Assembly (NCBI RefSeq): GCF_041102575.1
Contig: NZ_JBGCUE010000009.1
Location: 1 to 64,000, forward strand
Origin: Tenuifilum sp. 4138str
Lineage (GTDB): Bacteria; Bacteroidota; Bacteroidia; Bacteroidales; Tenuifilaceae
Reading direction: 5' to 3'
DNA: 64,000 nt
Shown here piece by piece: positions 1 through 8,711 of the stretch. How positions within the stretch are numbered: the first letter of the stretch is position 1; every line of letters begins with the position of its first letter. The position numbers and the translations under genes were made by a program. The notes under the pieces were generated by a model. It made no database searches, was not told the origin of the DNA, and saw only the letters and a list, made by a program, of their open reading frames with translations.

Positions 1-111
1 CATGCACTCCTTTCCCCTTCCCATGTTTTTTTTATCCTCAAGAAAAAATTTAAACCCGACTTTTTAAGGGACGACTAACTAAGCGAAATTAAAACACCTT
101 ATTTTTATACT
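1..111. other. Window edge, no gene seen
   Basis: AT-rich stretch downstream of the leftward symporter gene. I see no reading frame, no hairpin followed by a T-tract and no repeat in it. Confidence 0.6.
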
Positions 112-1575
112 CTAAACCTTTTGTACAAGAACTCCCTGTTTACGGGTAATGAGCAATAGGAGAAAAACAATTGCCCCATTCACAATTAAAAGTTCAAACC
201 CAAATTTGTAGCCATTAAACAGAAGGATAGAGTATTTATTCAGGAGATAGCAAGCCAATGGGGAGAAAACCGCAATATATGGTACAAGTTTATCGTTCAC
301 CTGAAAACGAGTAAACAGACCAAAGGCATACAGCCCAAGTAGAGGGCCGTAGGTATATCCGGCTATAGTAAAAATGGCATCAATCACTGAGCGGTCGTTG
401 AATGCATTAAAAACAACGATAACAAGTACCATCAGTATTGATATAAAAACATGCACCCACTGCCTAACCCTTCGTAATCTATCCTCGTCCATACCTTTGG
501 TATTCAGGACATCAATGGTAAACGATGTGGTTAAAGCGGTTAAGGCTGAGTCGGCGCTGGAGTATGCGGCAGCAATTAACCCCAGGAAGAACAAAACACC
601 AACTATTTGTGGCAGGTATCCCTGAGTGGCCAGGGTAGGGAACAAATCGTCGGACAGTGCAGGAAGAGGTATGCCCTTCTGTACAGCGAAAGTGTGCAAA
701 AGCACACCAAGCGATAAAAAAATTAGGTTTACTGGTAGAAATGCAAAACCATACCAGTACATGTTTTTGCGGGCATCCTTGAAGTTCCGACAGCTAAGGT
801 TTTTCTGCATCATGTCCTGGTCAAGCCCTGTCATTACTATGGTTATAAATGCGCCACCAAGAAACTGTTTCCAGAAGTAGAATCGCTGGTTTGTATCGTC
901 GAAAAACCAGACTCTGGAAAGCGGACTGCTGCTTACCGCCTTTACAATGCCTGAAAGGCTGAGATTTAAATCGCTTGAAATATAGTAAACACTAAGCGAA
1001 ACGGCTGTTAACATTGCAATGGCTTGAAATGAATCGGTCCATAGCACCGTGCGCACACCGCCTTTGCGCGTGTAGAGCCAAATCAGTAAAACAGTAATAG
1101 ACACTGTAACCCAAAAAGGAACGCCCAAAGCATTAAAGATTGAGAGCTGCAATACATTCGAAACAATGAATAACCTGAATGCAGAACCAATTACCCTTGA
1201 AACCAAGAAAAGGAATGCCCCGGTTTTATAGGAGTAAAAACCAAAGCGTGCATCCAAGTAGGTGTATATCGATTTAAGATTTAACCGGTAGTAGAGGGGT
1301 AAGAGCACGTTTGCCACAACAAAATACCCCAGCAGGTAGCCCAATACCATTTGCATGTATGAAAATTGGCTGGTTAAAACCCATCCCGGAACCGAAATGA
1401 AGGTAACACCCGATATGGAGGTTCCTATCATGGCAATGGATACCAAATACCAGGGCGATTTGCGGTTACCAATGAAAAAAGTATCGTTATTGGAATTGCG
1501 CGAAGTGAAATAGGAAATCACAAAGAGAGTTAAGAAATATCCAATGATTACAGCAATAATCAGGCTTGTTGACAT
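112..1575 (-). CDS. Sodium:solute symporter (SSS family)
   Basis: A 487-residue polytopic inner-membrane protein of the sodium:solute symporter (SSS/SLC5) family, expected to drive uptake of a small solute with the sodium gradient. Hydrophobic segments run along nearly the whole length, about 13 by eye, and GGVRTVLWTDSFQ near residues 172-184 matches the family signature region. I place the start at the ATG at 1575, which puts the first membrane helix directly after MSTS; an in-frame ATG at 1599 would add eight residues and leave less room for a promoter. It diverges from recR across about 150 bases. The substrate cannot be read from sequence; sugars, amino acids, sialic acid and vitamins are all precedented. 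Family assignment is firm, substrate unknown. Confidence 0.88.
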   Translation of the reverse strand: MSTSLIIAVIIGYFLTLFVISYFTSRNSNNDTFFIGNRKSPWYLVSIAMIGTSISGVTFISVPGWVLTSQFSYMQMVLGYLLGYFVVANVLLPLYYRLNLKSIYTYLDARFGFYSYKTGAFLFLVSRVIGSAFRLFIVSNVLQLSIFNALGVPFWVTVSITVLLIWLYTRKGGVRTVLWTDSFQAIAMLTAVSLSVYYISSDLNLSLSGIVKAVSSSPLSRVWFFDDTNQRFYFWKQFLGGAFITIVMTGLDQDMMQKNLSCRNFKDARKNMYWYGFAFLPVNLIFLSLGVLLHTFAVQKGIPLPALSDDLFPTLATQGYLPQIVGVLFFLGLIAAAYSSADSALTALTTSFTIDVLNTKGMDEDRLRRVRQWVHVFISILMVLVIVVFNAFNDRSVIDAIFTIAGYTYGPLLGLYAFGLFTRFQVNDKLVPYIAVFSPLACYLLNKYSILLFNGYKFGFELLIVNGAIVFLLLLITRKQGVLVQKV

Positions 1576-1677
1576 ACGGCAATAAATTTGAGCCAACAAG
1601 TGTATGAAAAAATCTACACATTACAAAAACTACTCAAGGCTGCAAACCTATTTGAGCGAAAATCGTTTAATGTATCA

Positions 1678-1709
1678 TTGCAATAATCTACTCTTATTAA
1701 CTAGATTTG
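1678..1709 (+). promoter_or_regulatory. Probable promoter of recR
   Basis: TTG at 1678-1680 and TAGATTTG at 1702-1709, 21 bases apart, fit the Bacteroidota -33 (TTG) and -7 (TAnnTTTG) pattern. Transcription would begin about 10 bases before the recR start codon. Confidence 0.5.
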
Positions 1710-1728
1710 CCAAACAAACGACATTAAC

Positions 1729-2358
1729 ATGCAAACCCATACATACCCATCAAAACTGCTGGAGAGAGCCGTTGAGGAATTGGCTAAGCTCCCCGGGATA
1801 GGGAATAGAACTGCGCTAAGGTTAGCCCTTCATTTACTTAGGCAGCCTCAAGCCGATGTTGAGCAATTCCTTACTGCTATTGGCGAAATGAAAACAAACA
1901 TCCATTTCTGCTCAGTTTGTCACAATATTTCCGATACCGATATCTGTTCAATATGTTCATCGCCATCGCGCGATAAAACAACCATTTGTGTGGTTGAAAC
2001 CATAAAGGATGTGATGAGCATTGAAAATACCATGCAGTACAAAGGTGTTTACCACGTGCTGGGGGGAGTAATAAACCCCATGGAGGGAATTGGCCCAAAC
2101 GATTTAACCATTAACAGCTTGGTTGAAAGGCTGTCGACCAGCGAGGTAAATGAGGTGATAATGGCTTTAAGCGCCACAACCGAAGGCGATACCACCAACT
2201 TCTTCATCTACAAAAAGATTAAAAATTTCCCGGTAATGGTTACCACTCTTGCCCGAGGTGTGGCTTTTGGCAATGAGCTGGAGTATACCGACGAGGTCAC
2301 CCTTGGCCGCGCCCTGCTTAACCGGGTAAGGTTTGACAATTCTTTCTCCGTGGAATAA
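1729..2358 (+). CDS. recR: Recombination mediator protein RecR
   Basis: RecR, 209 residues (family usually about 200), works with RecO and RecF to load RecA on gapped single-stranded DNA. In order it has a helix-hairpin-helix (LAKLPGIGNRTALRLALHL, about residues 18-36), a four-cysteine zinc finger (CSVCHNISDTDICSIC, about 58-73), and a Toprim domain from about residue 80 that begins with the VVET motif. The start at 1729 leads straight into the conserved N-terminus and sits about 20 bases after a good promoter; a longer overlapping frame starting at 1604 is a different frame and is not used. It stands alone, with a TPR gene 56 bases downstream. Nothing unusual in the protein. Confidence 0.97.
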   Translation: MQTHTYPSKLLERAVEELAKLPGIGNRTALRLALHLLRQPQADVEQFLTAIGEMKTNIHFCSVCHNISDTDICSICSSPSRDKTTICVVETIKDVMSIENTMQYKGVYHVLGGVINPMEGIGPNDLTINSLVERLSTSEVNEVIMALSATTEGDTTNFFIYKKIKNFPVMVTTLARGVAFGNELEYTDEVTLGRALLNRVRFDNSFSVE

Positions 2359-2414
2359 TTTTTGAACTTTAACAAAAAGATTGTATTTTTAAAACATCAT
2401 TATTCTATACAAAC

Positions 2415-3143
2415 ATGTTCAAGTATTGCTTAACCCTTATAATAGCTGCAACAATTTCGCTTTTTGCTGTTGCCCAATCCAACATTAGCGATTATATTGC
2501 CAACGGCAATCAAAAAATTAAGGAAAAGGATTTCAAGGGCGCCCTTGCTGAATTTAAGAATGCGCTCAACGTATCACCTAACGACTCCCTAGCTTTAAAT
2601 GGAATTATAAGAGCAAATACCCTGCTCGAGGATTACAAGGAGGCTCAACGATGGATTGCCATTGCGCTTGAGGCATACCCCAACAATCCCGACTTCCTGT
2701 TTCGTAGGGGAATAATTCAGAACTTAAATGGTTACCACGATAAGGCTATTGAGGACTTTGAAAGCGCCCTCGGCCAAAACCCTAACACTTCGCTCAAGGT
2801 TCAAATCTTACTGAATAAGGCTTCGGCCCATTTTAAGATTGAACAGCTTTCAGAATCGCTAGCCGATTACAACAAAGTAGTGGAACTGGATCCGCGCAAT
2901 TTTAATGCCTACAACTTCCGAGGGCTTGTTAACTTCAGGCTTGGCTACTATATCGATGCCGTTACCGATTACACAACCGCTATCGACCTCGACCCAACAT
3001 CTCCTCTACCCTACTACAACAGGGGCATGAGCCTGCTTAAGCTGAATGAAAACCAAAAAGCCTGCGCCGATTTTCGTAAGGCATGCCAAATGGGGTACAT
3101 GAACTCGTGCAAGATGGTGGTGGCGGAATGCGGAGCCCGGTAG
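2415..3143 (+). CDS. Secreted TPR-repeat protein
   Basis: A 242-residue protein with an N-terminal signal peptide (cleavage expected after FAVAQ, about residue 21) and tetratricopeptide repeats over most of the remainder, for example DSLALNGIIRANTLLEDYKEA and FNAYNFRGLVNFRLGYYIDA. The last repeat ends in CADFRKACQMGYMNSC, a cysteine-containing variant common in Bacteroidota TPR proteins. It should act as a periplasmic protein-protein scaffold. Partner unknown: the neighbours recR and an aminotransferase give no functional hint. A terminator follows at 3177-3199. Confidence 0.85.
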   Translation: MFKYCLTLIIAATISLFAVAQSNISDYIANGNQKIKEKDFKGALAEFKNALNVSPNDSLALNGIIRANTLLEDYKEAQRWIAIALEAYPNNPDFLFRRGIIQNLNGYHDKAIEDFESALGQNPNTSLKVQILLNKASAHFKIEQLSESLADYNKVVELDPRNFNAYNFRGLVNFRLGYYIDAVTDYTTAIDLDPTSPLPYYNRGMSLLKLNENQKACADFRKACQMGYMNSCKMVVAECGAR

Positions 3144-3176
3144 AAAAGTTAATAAATATATTGCTCAATAAAAATT

Positions 3177-3199
3177 AGTCCCTATTGGGGACTTTTTTA
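3177..3199 (+). terminator. Intrinsic terminator after the TPR gene
   Basis: Six-base-pair stem AGTCCC/GGGACT with a five-base loop followed directly by a T-tract. Confidence 0.7.
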
Positions 3200-3237
3200 T
3201 TTAACTCAAACATCATGAACTAAACAGAGCTGATTTT

Positions 3238-3350
3238 AGAGGAATGAGTCGGAATGAGTCGGAATAAACGGAATATGATGGAGTTAGAATTAGAAGAAGT
3301 TAGAGGAAGTTAAAGGAAGTTAGTGGAAGTTAGTGGAATAGTGAATAGTG
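3238..3350. repeat. Degenerate GGAAT / GGAAGTTAG short tandem repeats
   Basis: GGAATGAGTC appears twice in tandem and leads into GGAATA variants and then four units of GGAAGTTA(A/G)(T/A). The rest of the 3200-3604 gap holds no other feature I can name. A similar sequence (GGAATGAGGCGGAATAAGTG, then GGAAGTT) recurs at about 60324-60370. Confidence 0.6.
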
Positions 3351-3604
3351 AAAAGCAAAAGCAAAGTATCATGAATTAATAAATTCAACTAAGTTAATAT
3401 AATGGACGCAGTAACATTTTTAGGGTCGGTATTACATCGATAAGCCAATAGAAACAAGTTATTTAATTTTTTTGTATGTAAACTGAACAATCTCGGTCTA
3501 AAAATTTTGAAATATCTAATTACATTTTTTAACTTAGCAGCAATATTTAGTAATAGATATTTTGCAATAACCTTGGTTTAATAACATATTATAAGAAAAA
3601 TGCC

Positions 3605-4816
3605 ATGATTAACGACCTAGATCAAATTCTATCGGCAAGCGCTAAAAGGATGAAGCGTTCGGTAATAAGGGAATTGCTAAAAATGACTCAACGCCCAGAA
3701 CTTATCTCTTTTGCTGGAGGTCTTCCTTCGCCTGAGAGCTTTCCGGTTGAGCAGCTAAAACAGGTAGTAGTAGAGGTATTAGATACCGATAGCGCTCGCG
3801 CCCTTCAGTATAGCGAAACCGAAGGCGATAAAAGGCTTCGGGAGATTCTGGTTGAAAAGTATAGGAAAGAAGGGCTGAACATCAATATAAACAACCTGAT
3901 AATCTCCACCGCATCGCAACAGGCGCTTGACCTTATTCCAAAAATATTTGTTAACCCTGGCGACAAGGTTATTTGTGGGTTACCCAGCTATTTAGGGGGG
4001 ATTTCGGCATTTGCCACATACGGAGCCGATCTTGTAGGCATTGAGCTCGACGACCATGGAATGCGCCCCGATTTGCTTGAACAGAAAATGCAGGAATTGC
4101 AACGGAAAGGTCAAAAGCCCAAATTTATTTACGTTATACCCGACTTCCAGAACCCAACCGGAATCTGCATGCCTGAAAGGCGAAGACTAGAAATAATAGA
4201 GATTGCTAGAAAGTACAACGTTTTAATAGTTGAGGACAGCCCATACCGTGAGGTGCGTTTCAGCGGAACTCCACAGCGCACAATGTATGAGCTGGATAGT
4301 ACTGGCCAAGTTATATTACTTGGCACAATGTCGAAAATATTTGTACCCGGATTCCGCCTGGGCTGGATTGTTGCTCATGAGGATGTTATTGACAAGCTCG
4401 TTATGGCCAAACAGAATACCGACCTTTGCACCTCGTCTTTTGTTCAAAAAATAGCCGCTAAATACTTTGACAAGGGATACTTTGAACCCAATTTGGCTAA
4501 AACCAATGCCATGTACAAGGAAAAGCGCGATGCCATGGTGGAGGCCTTTCATAGGTTTATGCCCAAAGGTGTGAAATGGACTGAACCCGAGGGAGGACTC
4601 TTCCTATTTGTTACCCTGCCTGAATATATTGATGCCGAAGACCTATTCAAAATTGCAATTGAGGAAAATGTAGCCTTTGTTCCAGGCACGGTATTTTACT
4701 GCAATGGTGAGGGCAAGAATACTCTTCGTATCAACTTCTCATTCATGTCGAAAGAGTTAAACATTGAAGGAAGCCGAAGGCTTGCCAATGCAATAAAAAG
4801 AATGATAAAAGAGTAA
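3605..4816 (+). CDS. PLP-dependent aminotransferase, class I/II (2-aminoadipate/aromatic type)
   Basis: A 403-residue fold-type I aminotransferase, close in pattern to the LysN/KAT and MocR-type C-terminal domain group, probably acting on 2-aminoadipate, aromatic or branched amino acids with 2-oxoglutarate. PLP-binding features are all visible: DFQNPTG around residue 180, Asp211 and Tyr214 in VEDSPYREVRF, Schiff-base Lys244 in GTMSKIFVPG, and Arg in the C-terminal NTLRINFSF. FAGGLPSPESFP near the N-terminus is typical of the group. It is monocistronic, with a terminator 30 bases downstream. Substrate is inferred only by family resemblance. Confidence 0.88.
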   Translation: MINDLDQILSASAKRMKRSVIRELLKMTQRPELISFAGGLPSPESFPVEQLKQVVVEVLDTDSARALQYSETEGDKRLREILVEKYRKEGLNININNLIISTASQQALDLIPKIFVNPGDKVICGLPSYLGGISAFATYGADLVGIELDDHGMRPDLLEQKMQELQRKGQKPKFIYVIPDFQNPTGICMPERRRLEIIEIARKYNVLIVEDSPYREVRFSGTPQRTMYELDSTGQVILLGTMSKIFVPGFRLGWIVAHEDVIDKLVMAKQNTDLCTSSFVQKIAAKYFDKGYFEPNLAKTNAMYKEKRDAMVEAFHRFMPKGVKWTEPEGGLFLFVTLPEYIDAEDLFKIAIEENVAFVPGTVFYCNGEGKNTLRINFSFMSKELNIEGSRRLANAIKRMIKE

Positions 4817-4845
4817 TACCTATCATCTACACATCTTGTAGTATA

Positions 4846-4893
4846 GCCACTGAGTTTAAATTTGTTAAATATTGCTCAGTGGCACTTTTTTTT
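4846..4893 (+). terminator. Intrinsic terminator after the aminotransferase gene
   Basis: Nine-base-pair stem GCCACTGAG/CTCAGTGGC separated by 20 bases, then CA and a run of eight T. Confidence 0.75.
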
Positions 4894-5058
4894 GAACTTT
4901 ATACTGGAATTAAACCTCATTTACCTTGCTCTGTTGGTGCGCATTTTTTATCCGAAATCCTTCTCATCAGCAAGCTTTAAGTATTACTGCTAGGAATACC
5001 TGCATTTTTTCAACATTTTTGTATATTTCCACAAAATTAATCGGCGTTTTACTAATTC

Positions 5059-6993
5059 ATGGAACTCTCGGTTGTAGTTGTAAACTATAATGTTCGGTAT
5101 TTTTTAGAGCAATGCCTTGTAAGCGTATTTGCAGCAATTAAAGGGATTGAAGGCGAAGTATGGGTAGTTGATAATGCTTCAACCGATGGTTCGGTTGAAA
5201 TGGTAAAACTTAAATTTCCCCAGGTAAAACTTATATCAAACCAAACAAACCTAGGCTTTTCCAAAGCCAACAACCAGGCCATAAAACTTGCAAAAGGGAG
5301 ATATACCCTTCTACTAAACCCCGATACGGTTGTTCAGGAGGATACCTTCAGGGAGTGCATAAATTTTATGGATACCCATCCTGACGCCGGCGGGCTAACA
5401 GTTAAGATGATTGATGGAAAGGGGCGCTACCTACCCGAATCCAAGCGAGGGTTCCCATCGCCTTGGGCATCGTTCTGCAAAATTTTTGGGCTAACCTCAC
5501 TTTTCCCTAAATCAAAACTTTTTGCACACTACTACCTTGGCCATTTGGATAAAAACGCAACCCATGAAATAGAAATAATGCCTGGCGCCTTCATGTTCCT
5601 CCGTTCGGAGGTTCTGAAACAGGTTGGACTGCTCGATGAGCAGTTCTTTATGTATGGTGAAGACATCGACCTTTCATACCGTATCCTACAACACGGATAT
5701 AAAAACTATTACTACCCAAAATGTCAAATAATACATTACAAGGGCGAAAGCACAAAAAAGGGTAGTTTGAATTACGTTATAGTATTCTACAAAGCCATGA
5801 TACTGTTTGCGCAGAAGCATTTCAGCAAACAGAAGCAAAATCACTTTGTGACTATGATAAAGCTAGCCGTCGCAATACGGGCAACGGCCTCAATAATAAA
5901 AAGGTTAATAATTAAAGTTTGGTTACCAGTTACCGATTTTGCCTTAATGTTTTTAGGAGCCTACCTACTTATACCTTGGTGGGAGCAATTTAGGCATGGT
6001 GTAACCAATATATACCCCCGTGATATTCTTTATGCGCTAATCGGTTTCTACCTTTTAACCTGGATAATGTCCCTATGGCTATATGGCGCATACGACAAAC
6101 CTCAAAACTTAAAATCCGGAGCGAAAGGTATACTATATGGCACAATTGCCATACTGGTTGTTTACTCCATTCTTCCTCAAAACTTCCGTTTTTCACGTGC
6201 CATCATTCTAATCCTATCGGCATGGTCATCACTATCAATCACCCTAAACAGAATATTAGCATCGACATTCATTGAGGGTTTACTTAAATGGAATGCCCGG
6301 AAAAAAAGTGTTTGCTTTATTGGTACAGCTAGTGAGCTCAAGGGTTCAGAAGAACTTTTAATACAGGCTGGTTTTCACCGTAATAATATCACCCACCTGC
6401 TCCCTGAGGAGGTTTTAGATGAGCATCAAAGAGCAAAAAAAGAGATTATTGCCGATGCAATTAAATATAAAAATATCTCCGAGATAATTTTTGGAACAGA
6501 GGGCATCCCTATGACAAGTATTATTCACGCCATGATGTACCTTTCAGAATTTGATATCGATTTTAAGATTGCGCTACATGGTGGCGATTCAATTGTTGGC
6601 AGCAGTTCAGTGGAAGCCCAAGGTGAACTTTACACTCTTGAAGTAATACCACTGGCAAAACCAGTGGCAAGGCGCCAGAAAAGGATTTTCGACATTTTAT
6701 CGTCGGCTCTGATAATCGTGCTTTTCCCTATTCTATGGATATTTCTTGTAAAACCCTTAATGGTTTTTAAGAGCGCACTGCAGGTTTTTAAGGGGGAAAA
6801 AACCTGGATTGGCTACAACCATCCTAACATTTCCAAACAAAATTCGGTTTTAAAACCATCGGTTTATTTGTATAGTAAATGGGGCAAAGGTTTAACTAGC
6901 ACTGTAGGCCTCGATTTCTACTACGCTCAACATTTCAGTATCACTCTGGAAGTATCGGAGCTAATCAGGAATATTTTTAAAACCCAAGATTAG
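5059..6993 (+). CDS. GT2 glycosyltransferase fused to a degenerate sugar-phosphotransferase-like module
   Basis: A 644-residue membrane protein. Residues 1 to about 250 are a GT-A family 2 glycosyltransferase of the rhamnosyltransferase type (SVVVVNYNV, VDNASTDGSVE, LLLNPDTVV, FFMYGEDIDLSYR). After that come several membrane helices (about residues 280-420), a Rossmann-like segment (KKSVCFIGTASELKGSEELL) like the middle domain of WcaJ/CapD-type proteins, and a C-terminal remnant RRQKRIFDILSSALIIVLFP ... FKGEKTWIGYN. That remnant matches the two ends of the bacterial sugar transferase domain (KRxFDI... and VLKGEMSLVGPRP), but the catalytic part between them is absent. The GT2 domain should be active, probably in cell-surface polysaccharide or O-antigen assembly; the C-terminal half may only anchor or regulate. 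No other polysaccharide genes are adjacent. Confidence 0.82.
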   Translation: MELSVVVVNYNVRYFLEQCLVSVFAAIKGIEGEVWVVDNASTDGSVEMVKLKFPQVKLISNQTNLGFSKANNQAIKLAKGRYTLLLNPDTVVQEDTFRECINFMDTHPDAGGLTVKMIDGKGRYLPESKRGFPSPWASFCKIFGLTSLFPKSKLFAHYYLGHLDKNATHEIEIMPGAFMFLRSEVLKQVGLLDEQFFMYGEDIDLSYRILQHGYKNYYYPKCQIIHYKGESTKKGSLNYVIVFYKAMILFAQKHFSKQKQNHFVTMIKLAVAIRATASIIKRLIIKVWLPVTDFALMFLGAYLLIPWWEQFRHGVTNIYPRDILYALIGFYLLTWIMSLWLYGAYDKPQNLKSGAKGILYGTIAILVVYSILPQNFRFSRAIILILSAWSSLSITLNRILASTFIEGLLKWNARKKSVCFIGTASELKGSEELLIQAGFHRNNITHLLPEEVLDEHQRAKKEIIADAIKYKNISEIIFGTEGIPMTSIIHAMMYLSEFDIDFKIALHGGDSIVGSSSVEAQGELYTLEVIPLAKPVARRQKRIFDILSSALIIVLFPILWIFLVKPLMVFKSALQVFKGEKTWIGYNHPNISKQNSVLKPSVYLYSKWGKGLTSTVGLDFYYAQHFSITLEVSELIRNIFKTQD

Positions 6994-7098
6994 CATTAAA
7001 AACCATTTTGTCTGGATTTTCCTCAATTTTGGTCTGATGACTTTCAACCTTTTACACAATTAGGTGTTAATAGAGGTGAATAAGAAAATTCAAATAAC

Positions 7099-8412
7099 AT
7101 GGCAGAAGTAAAGATAGTACTCCCAGCAATGGGCGAAGGTGTTACCGAAGCAAAAATTACAAAATGGCTTGTTAAACCCGGCGATTTGGTTGAGGTTGAC
7201 CAACCTCTAGTAGAAATAGCAACTGACAAGGTTGATTCCGAAGTTCCATCGACCAGCAAAGGTAAGGTAAAACAACTACTTTTTAACGAAGGTGACTCGC
7301 CTCAGGTTGGGCAAACTATTTGCATACTTGAAGTGGAAGGGGCTAATGCAGAAGAAAGCAGAACAAATATTGCTTCGGCTGAGCCTAAATCGGCACAAAA
7401 GGAAAAACCTATTGCTAAGCCTATTGAGATTACAGAAAAAGCAGAAGTTAAACAAGAAATAAAAACGTTGCGTTACCTTTCACCGTTGGTGCGTAGCATG
7501 GCTAAACAGGAAAATATTGCCCTTGAGGAATTGGAAAAAATAGAAGGCACCGGGTTAGATGGCCGAATAACCAAGGACGATCTCCTGAAGTACATAGAAA
7601 ACCGTAGTAATCGAATTTCACAAATTGAGGCCGAGGCCAAGGAGCGGATTCAGACCGAAACACCCATTCAGTACACTTCGTCCACCGATACCAACAGTAG
7701 CGTTCTTGCGCATGAGGTAGTACCAATGGATCGTATGCGCAAGCTGATTGCTGAGCACATGGTTCGATCCAAACAAACCTCGGCACATGTGGCCTCGTTT
7801 ATTGAGGTTGATGTTACCAATTTAGTTAACTGGCGCGAAACCAATAAGGATAAGTTCCAAAAAACATACGGTGATAAGCTTACACTAACCCACTTGTTTG
7901 CACAGGCAACCATTGCTGAAGTAAAACGTTACCCACTGCTTAACTCATCGGTTGAGGGAGATAATATCATTCTAAAGCGCGACGTTAACCTTGGCATTGC
8001 TACTGCTCTACCCAATGGCAATTTGATAGTTCCAGTAGTAAAGCGAGCAGAAACCCTCAACCTGATTGGTATTGCAAAAAGCATAAACGATCTTGCCCAG
8101 CGGGCACGCGACAACAAACTCAAACCCGATGAGATTGTAGGAGGGACTTTTACCATCACCAACCTTGGCTCGTTCGACACCCTAACAGGAACCCCAATTA
8201 TTAACCAACCCCAGGTTGCCATCCTGGCAATTGGTGCTGTAAAGAAACGTCCCGTTGTTATTGAAACCCCATCGGGCGATATGATTGCCATACGTCAGAT
8301 TTGCATCCTTTCACTATCATACGATCATCGGGTGATTGATGGAGCCCTCGCAGGGCAATTCCTTAAATCGTTACGCGATAGGCTTGAAAACTTTACCCCA
8401 TCCGAAATATAG
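7099..8412 (+). CDS. 2-oxoacid dehydrogenase E2 (dihydrolipoamide acyltransferase)
   Basis: A 437-residue E2 core subunit of a pyruvate or branched-chain 2-oxoacid dehydrogenase complex, transferring acyl groups from lipoamide to CoA. Residues 1-80 are a lipoyl domain with the lipoylated Lys44 in EIATDKVDSE; residues about 124-165 form the E1/E3-binding domain (LSPLVRSMAKQ ... GRITKDDLLKYI); residues from about 205 are the acyltransferase domain with His410 and Asp414 in YDHRVIDGALAG. It stands alone here: no E1 or E3 gene is nearby, so the complex must be assembled from genes elsewhere. The domain organisation (one lipoyl domain, short linker) fits branched-chain or pyruvate E2; I cannot separate them. 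Confidence 0.92.
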   Translation: MAEVKIVLPAMGEGVTEAKITKWLVKPGDLVEVDQPLVEIATDKVDSEVPSTSKGKVKQLLFNEGDSPQVGQTICILEVEGANAEESRTNIASAEPKSAQKEKPIAKPIEITEKAEVKQEIKTLRYLSPLVRSMAKQENIALEELEKIEGTGLDGRITKDDLLKYIENRSNRISQIEAEAKERIQTETPIQYTSSTDTNSSVLAHEVVPMDRMRKLIAEHMVRSKQTSAHVASFIEVDVTNLVNWRETNKDKFQKTYGDKLTLTHLFAQATIAEVKRYPLLNSSVEGDNIILKRDVNLGIATALPNGNLIVPVVKRAETLNLIGIAKSINDLAQRARDNKLKPDEIVGGTFTITNLGSFDTLTGTPIINQPQVAILAIGAVKKRPVVIETPSGDMIAIRQICILSLSYDHRVIDGALAGQFLKSLRDRLENFTPSEI

Positions 8413-8434
8413 ACTTTTATAAACGATTAAAATA

Positions 8435-8470
8435 AAAAAGGATGAGTTCCAGCTAAACTCATCCTTTTTA
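8435..8470 (+). terminator. Intrinsic terminator after the E2 gene
   Basis: Long stem AAAAAGGATGAGTT / AACTCATCCTTTTT with a short loop, ending in T residues. The A-rich 5' arm also makes it usable in the other direction. Confidence 0.8.
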
Positions 8471-8647
8471 TTGAGGCGCCGTAGACTTTTTTTATCAATC
8501 TATAACAACATTTTATCAAAATTAAAGAGAACCAACCATATAGCCATGGAAACAAAAAACATTATTAAACGTAACAAAACTAAGACGTTTAATCATTGCA
8601 GGAGCAAAAAATACTGTAATATTGTTACATATTTAACTTAATGGTTA

Positions 8648-8655
8648 TATATTTG
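8648..8655 (+). promoter_or_regulatory. Probable -7 element of the TPR/PD40 pair
   Basis: TATATTTG matches TAnnTTTG exactly. A TTG lies 23 bases upstream (8622-8624), slightly farther than usual. It would serve the two genes at 8712 and 10017. The rest of the 8471-8711 gap is AT-rich and featureless. Confidence 0.4.
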
Positions 8656-8711
8656 AAGAATAAAGTTTTATATTGCATTGATTAAAGCAGTAAAAACATT
8701 TTAGCTTACGA

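Noticed and set aside
1604-1801. 65-codon frame upstream of and overlapping recR
   Set aside because: Covers the recR promoter and overlaps the conserved recR start in another frame; no protein features.
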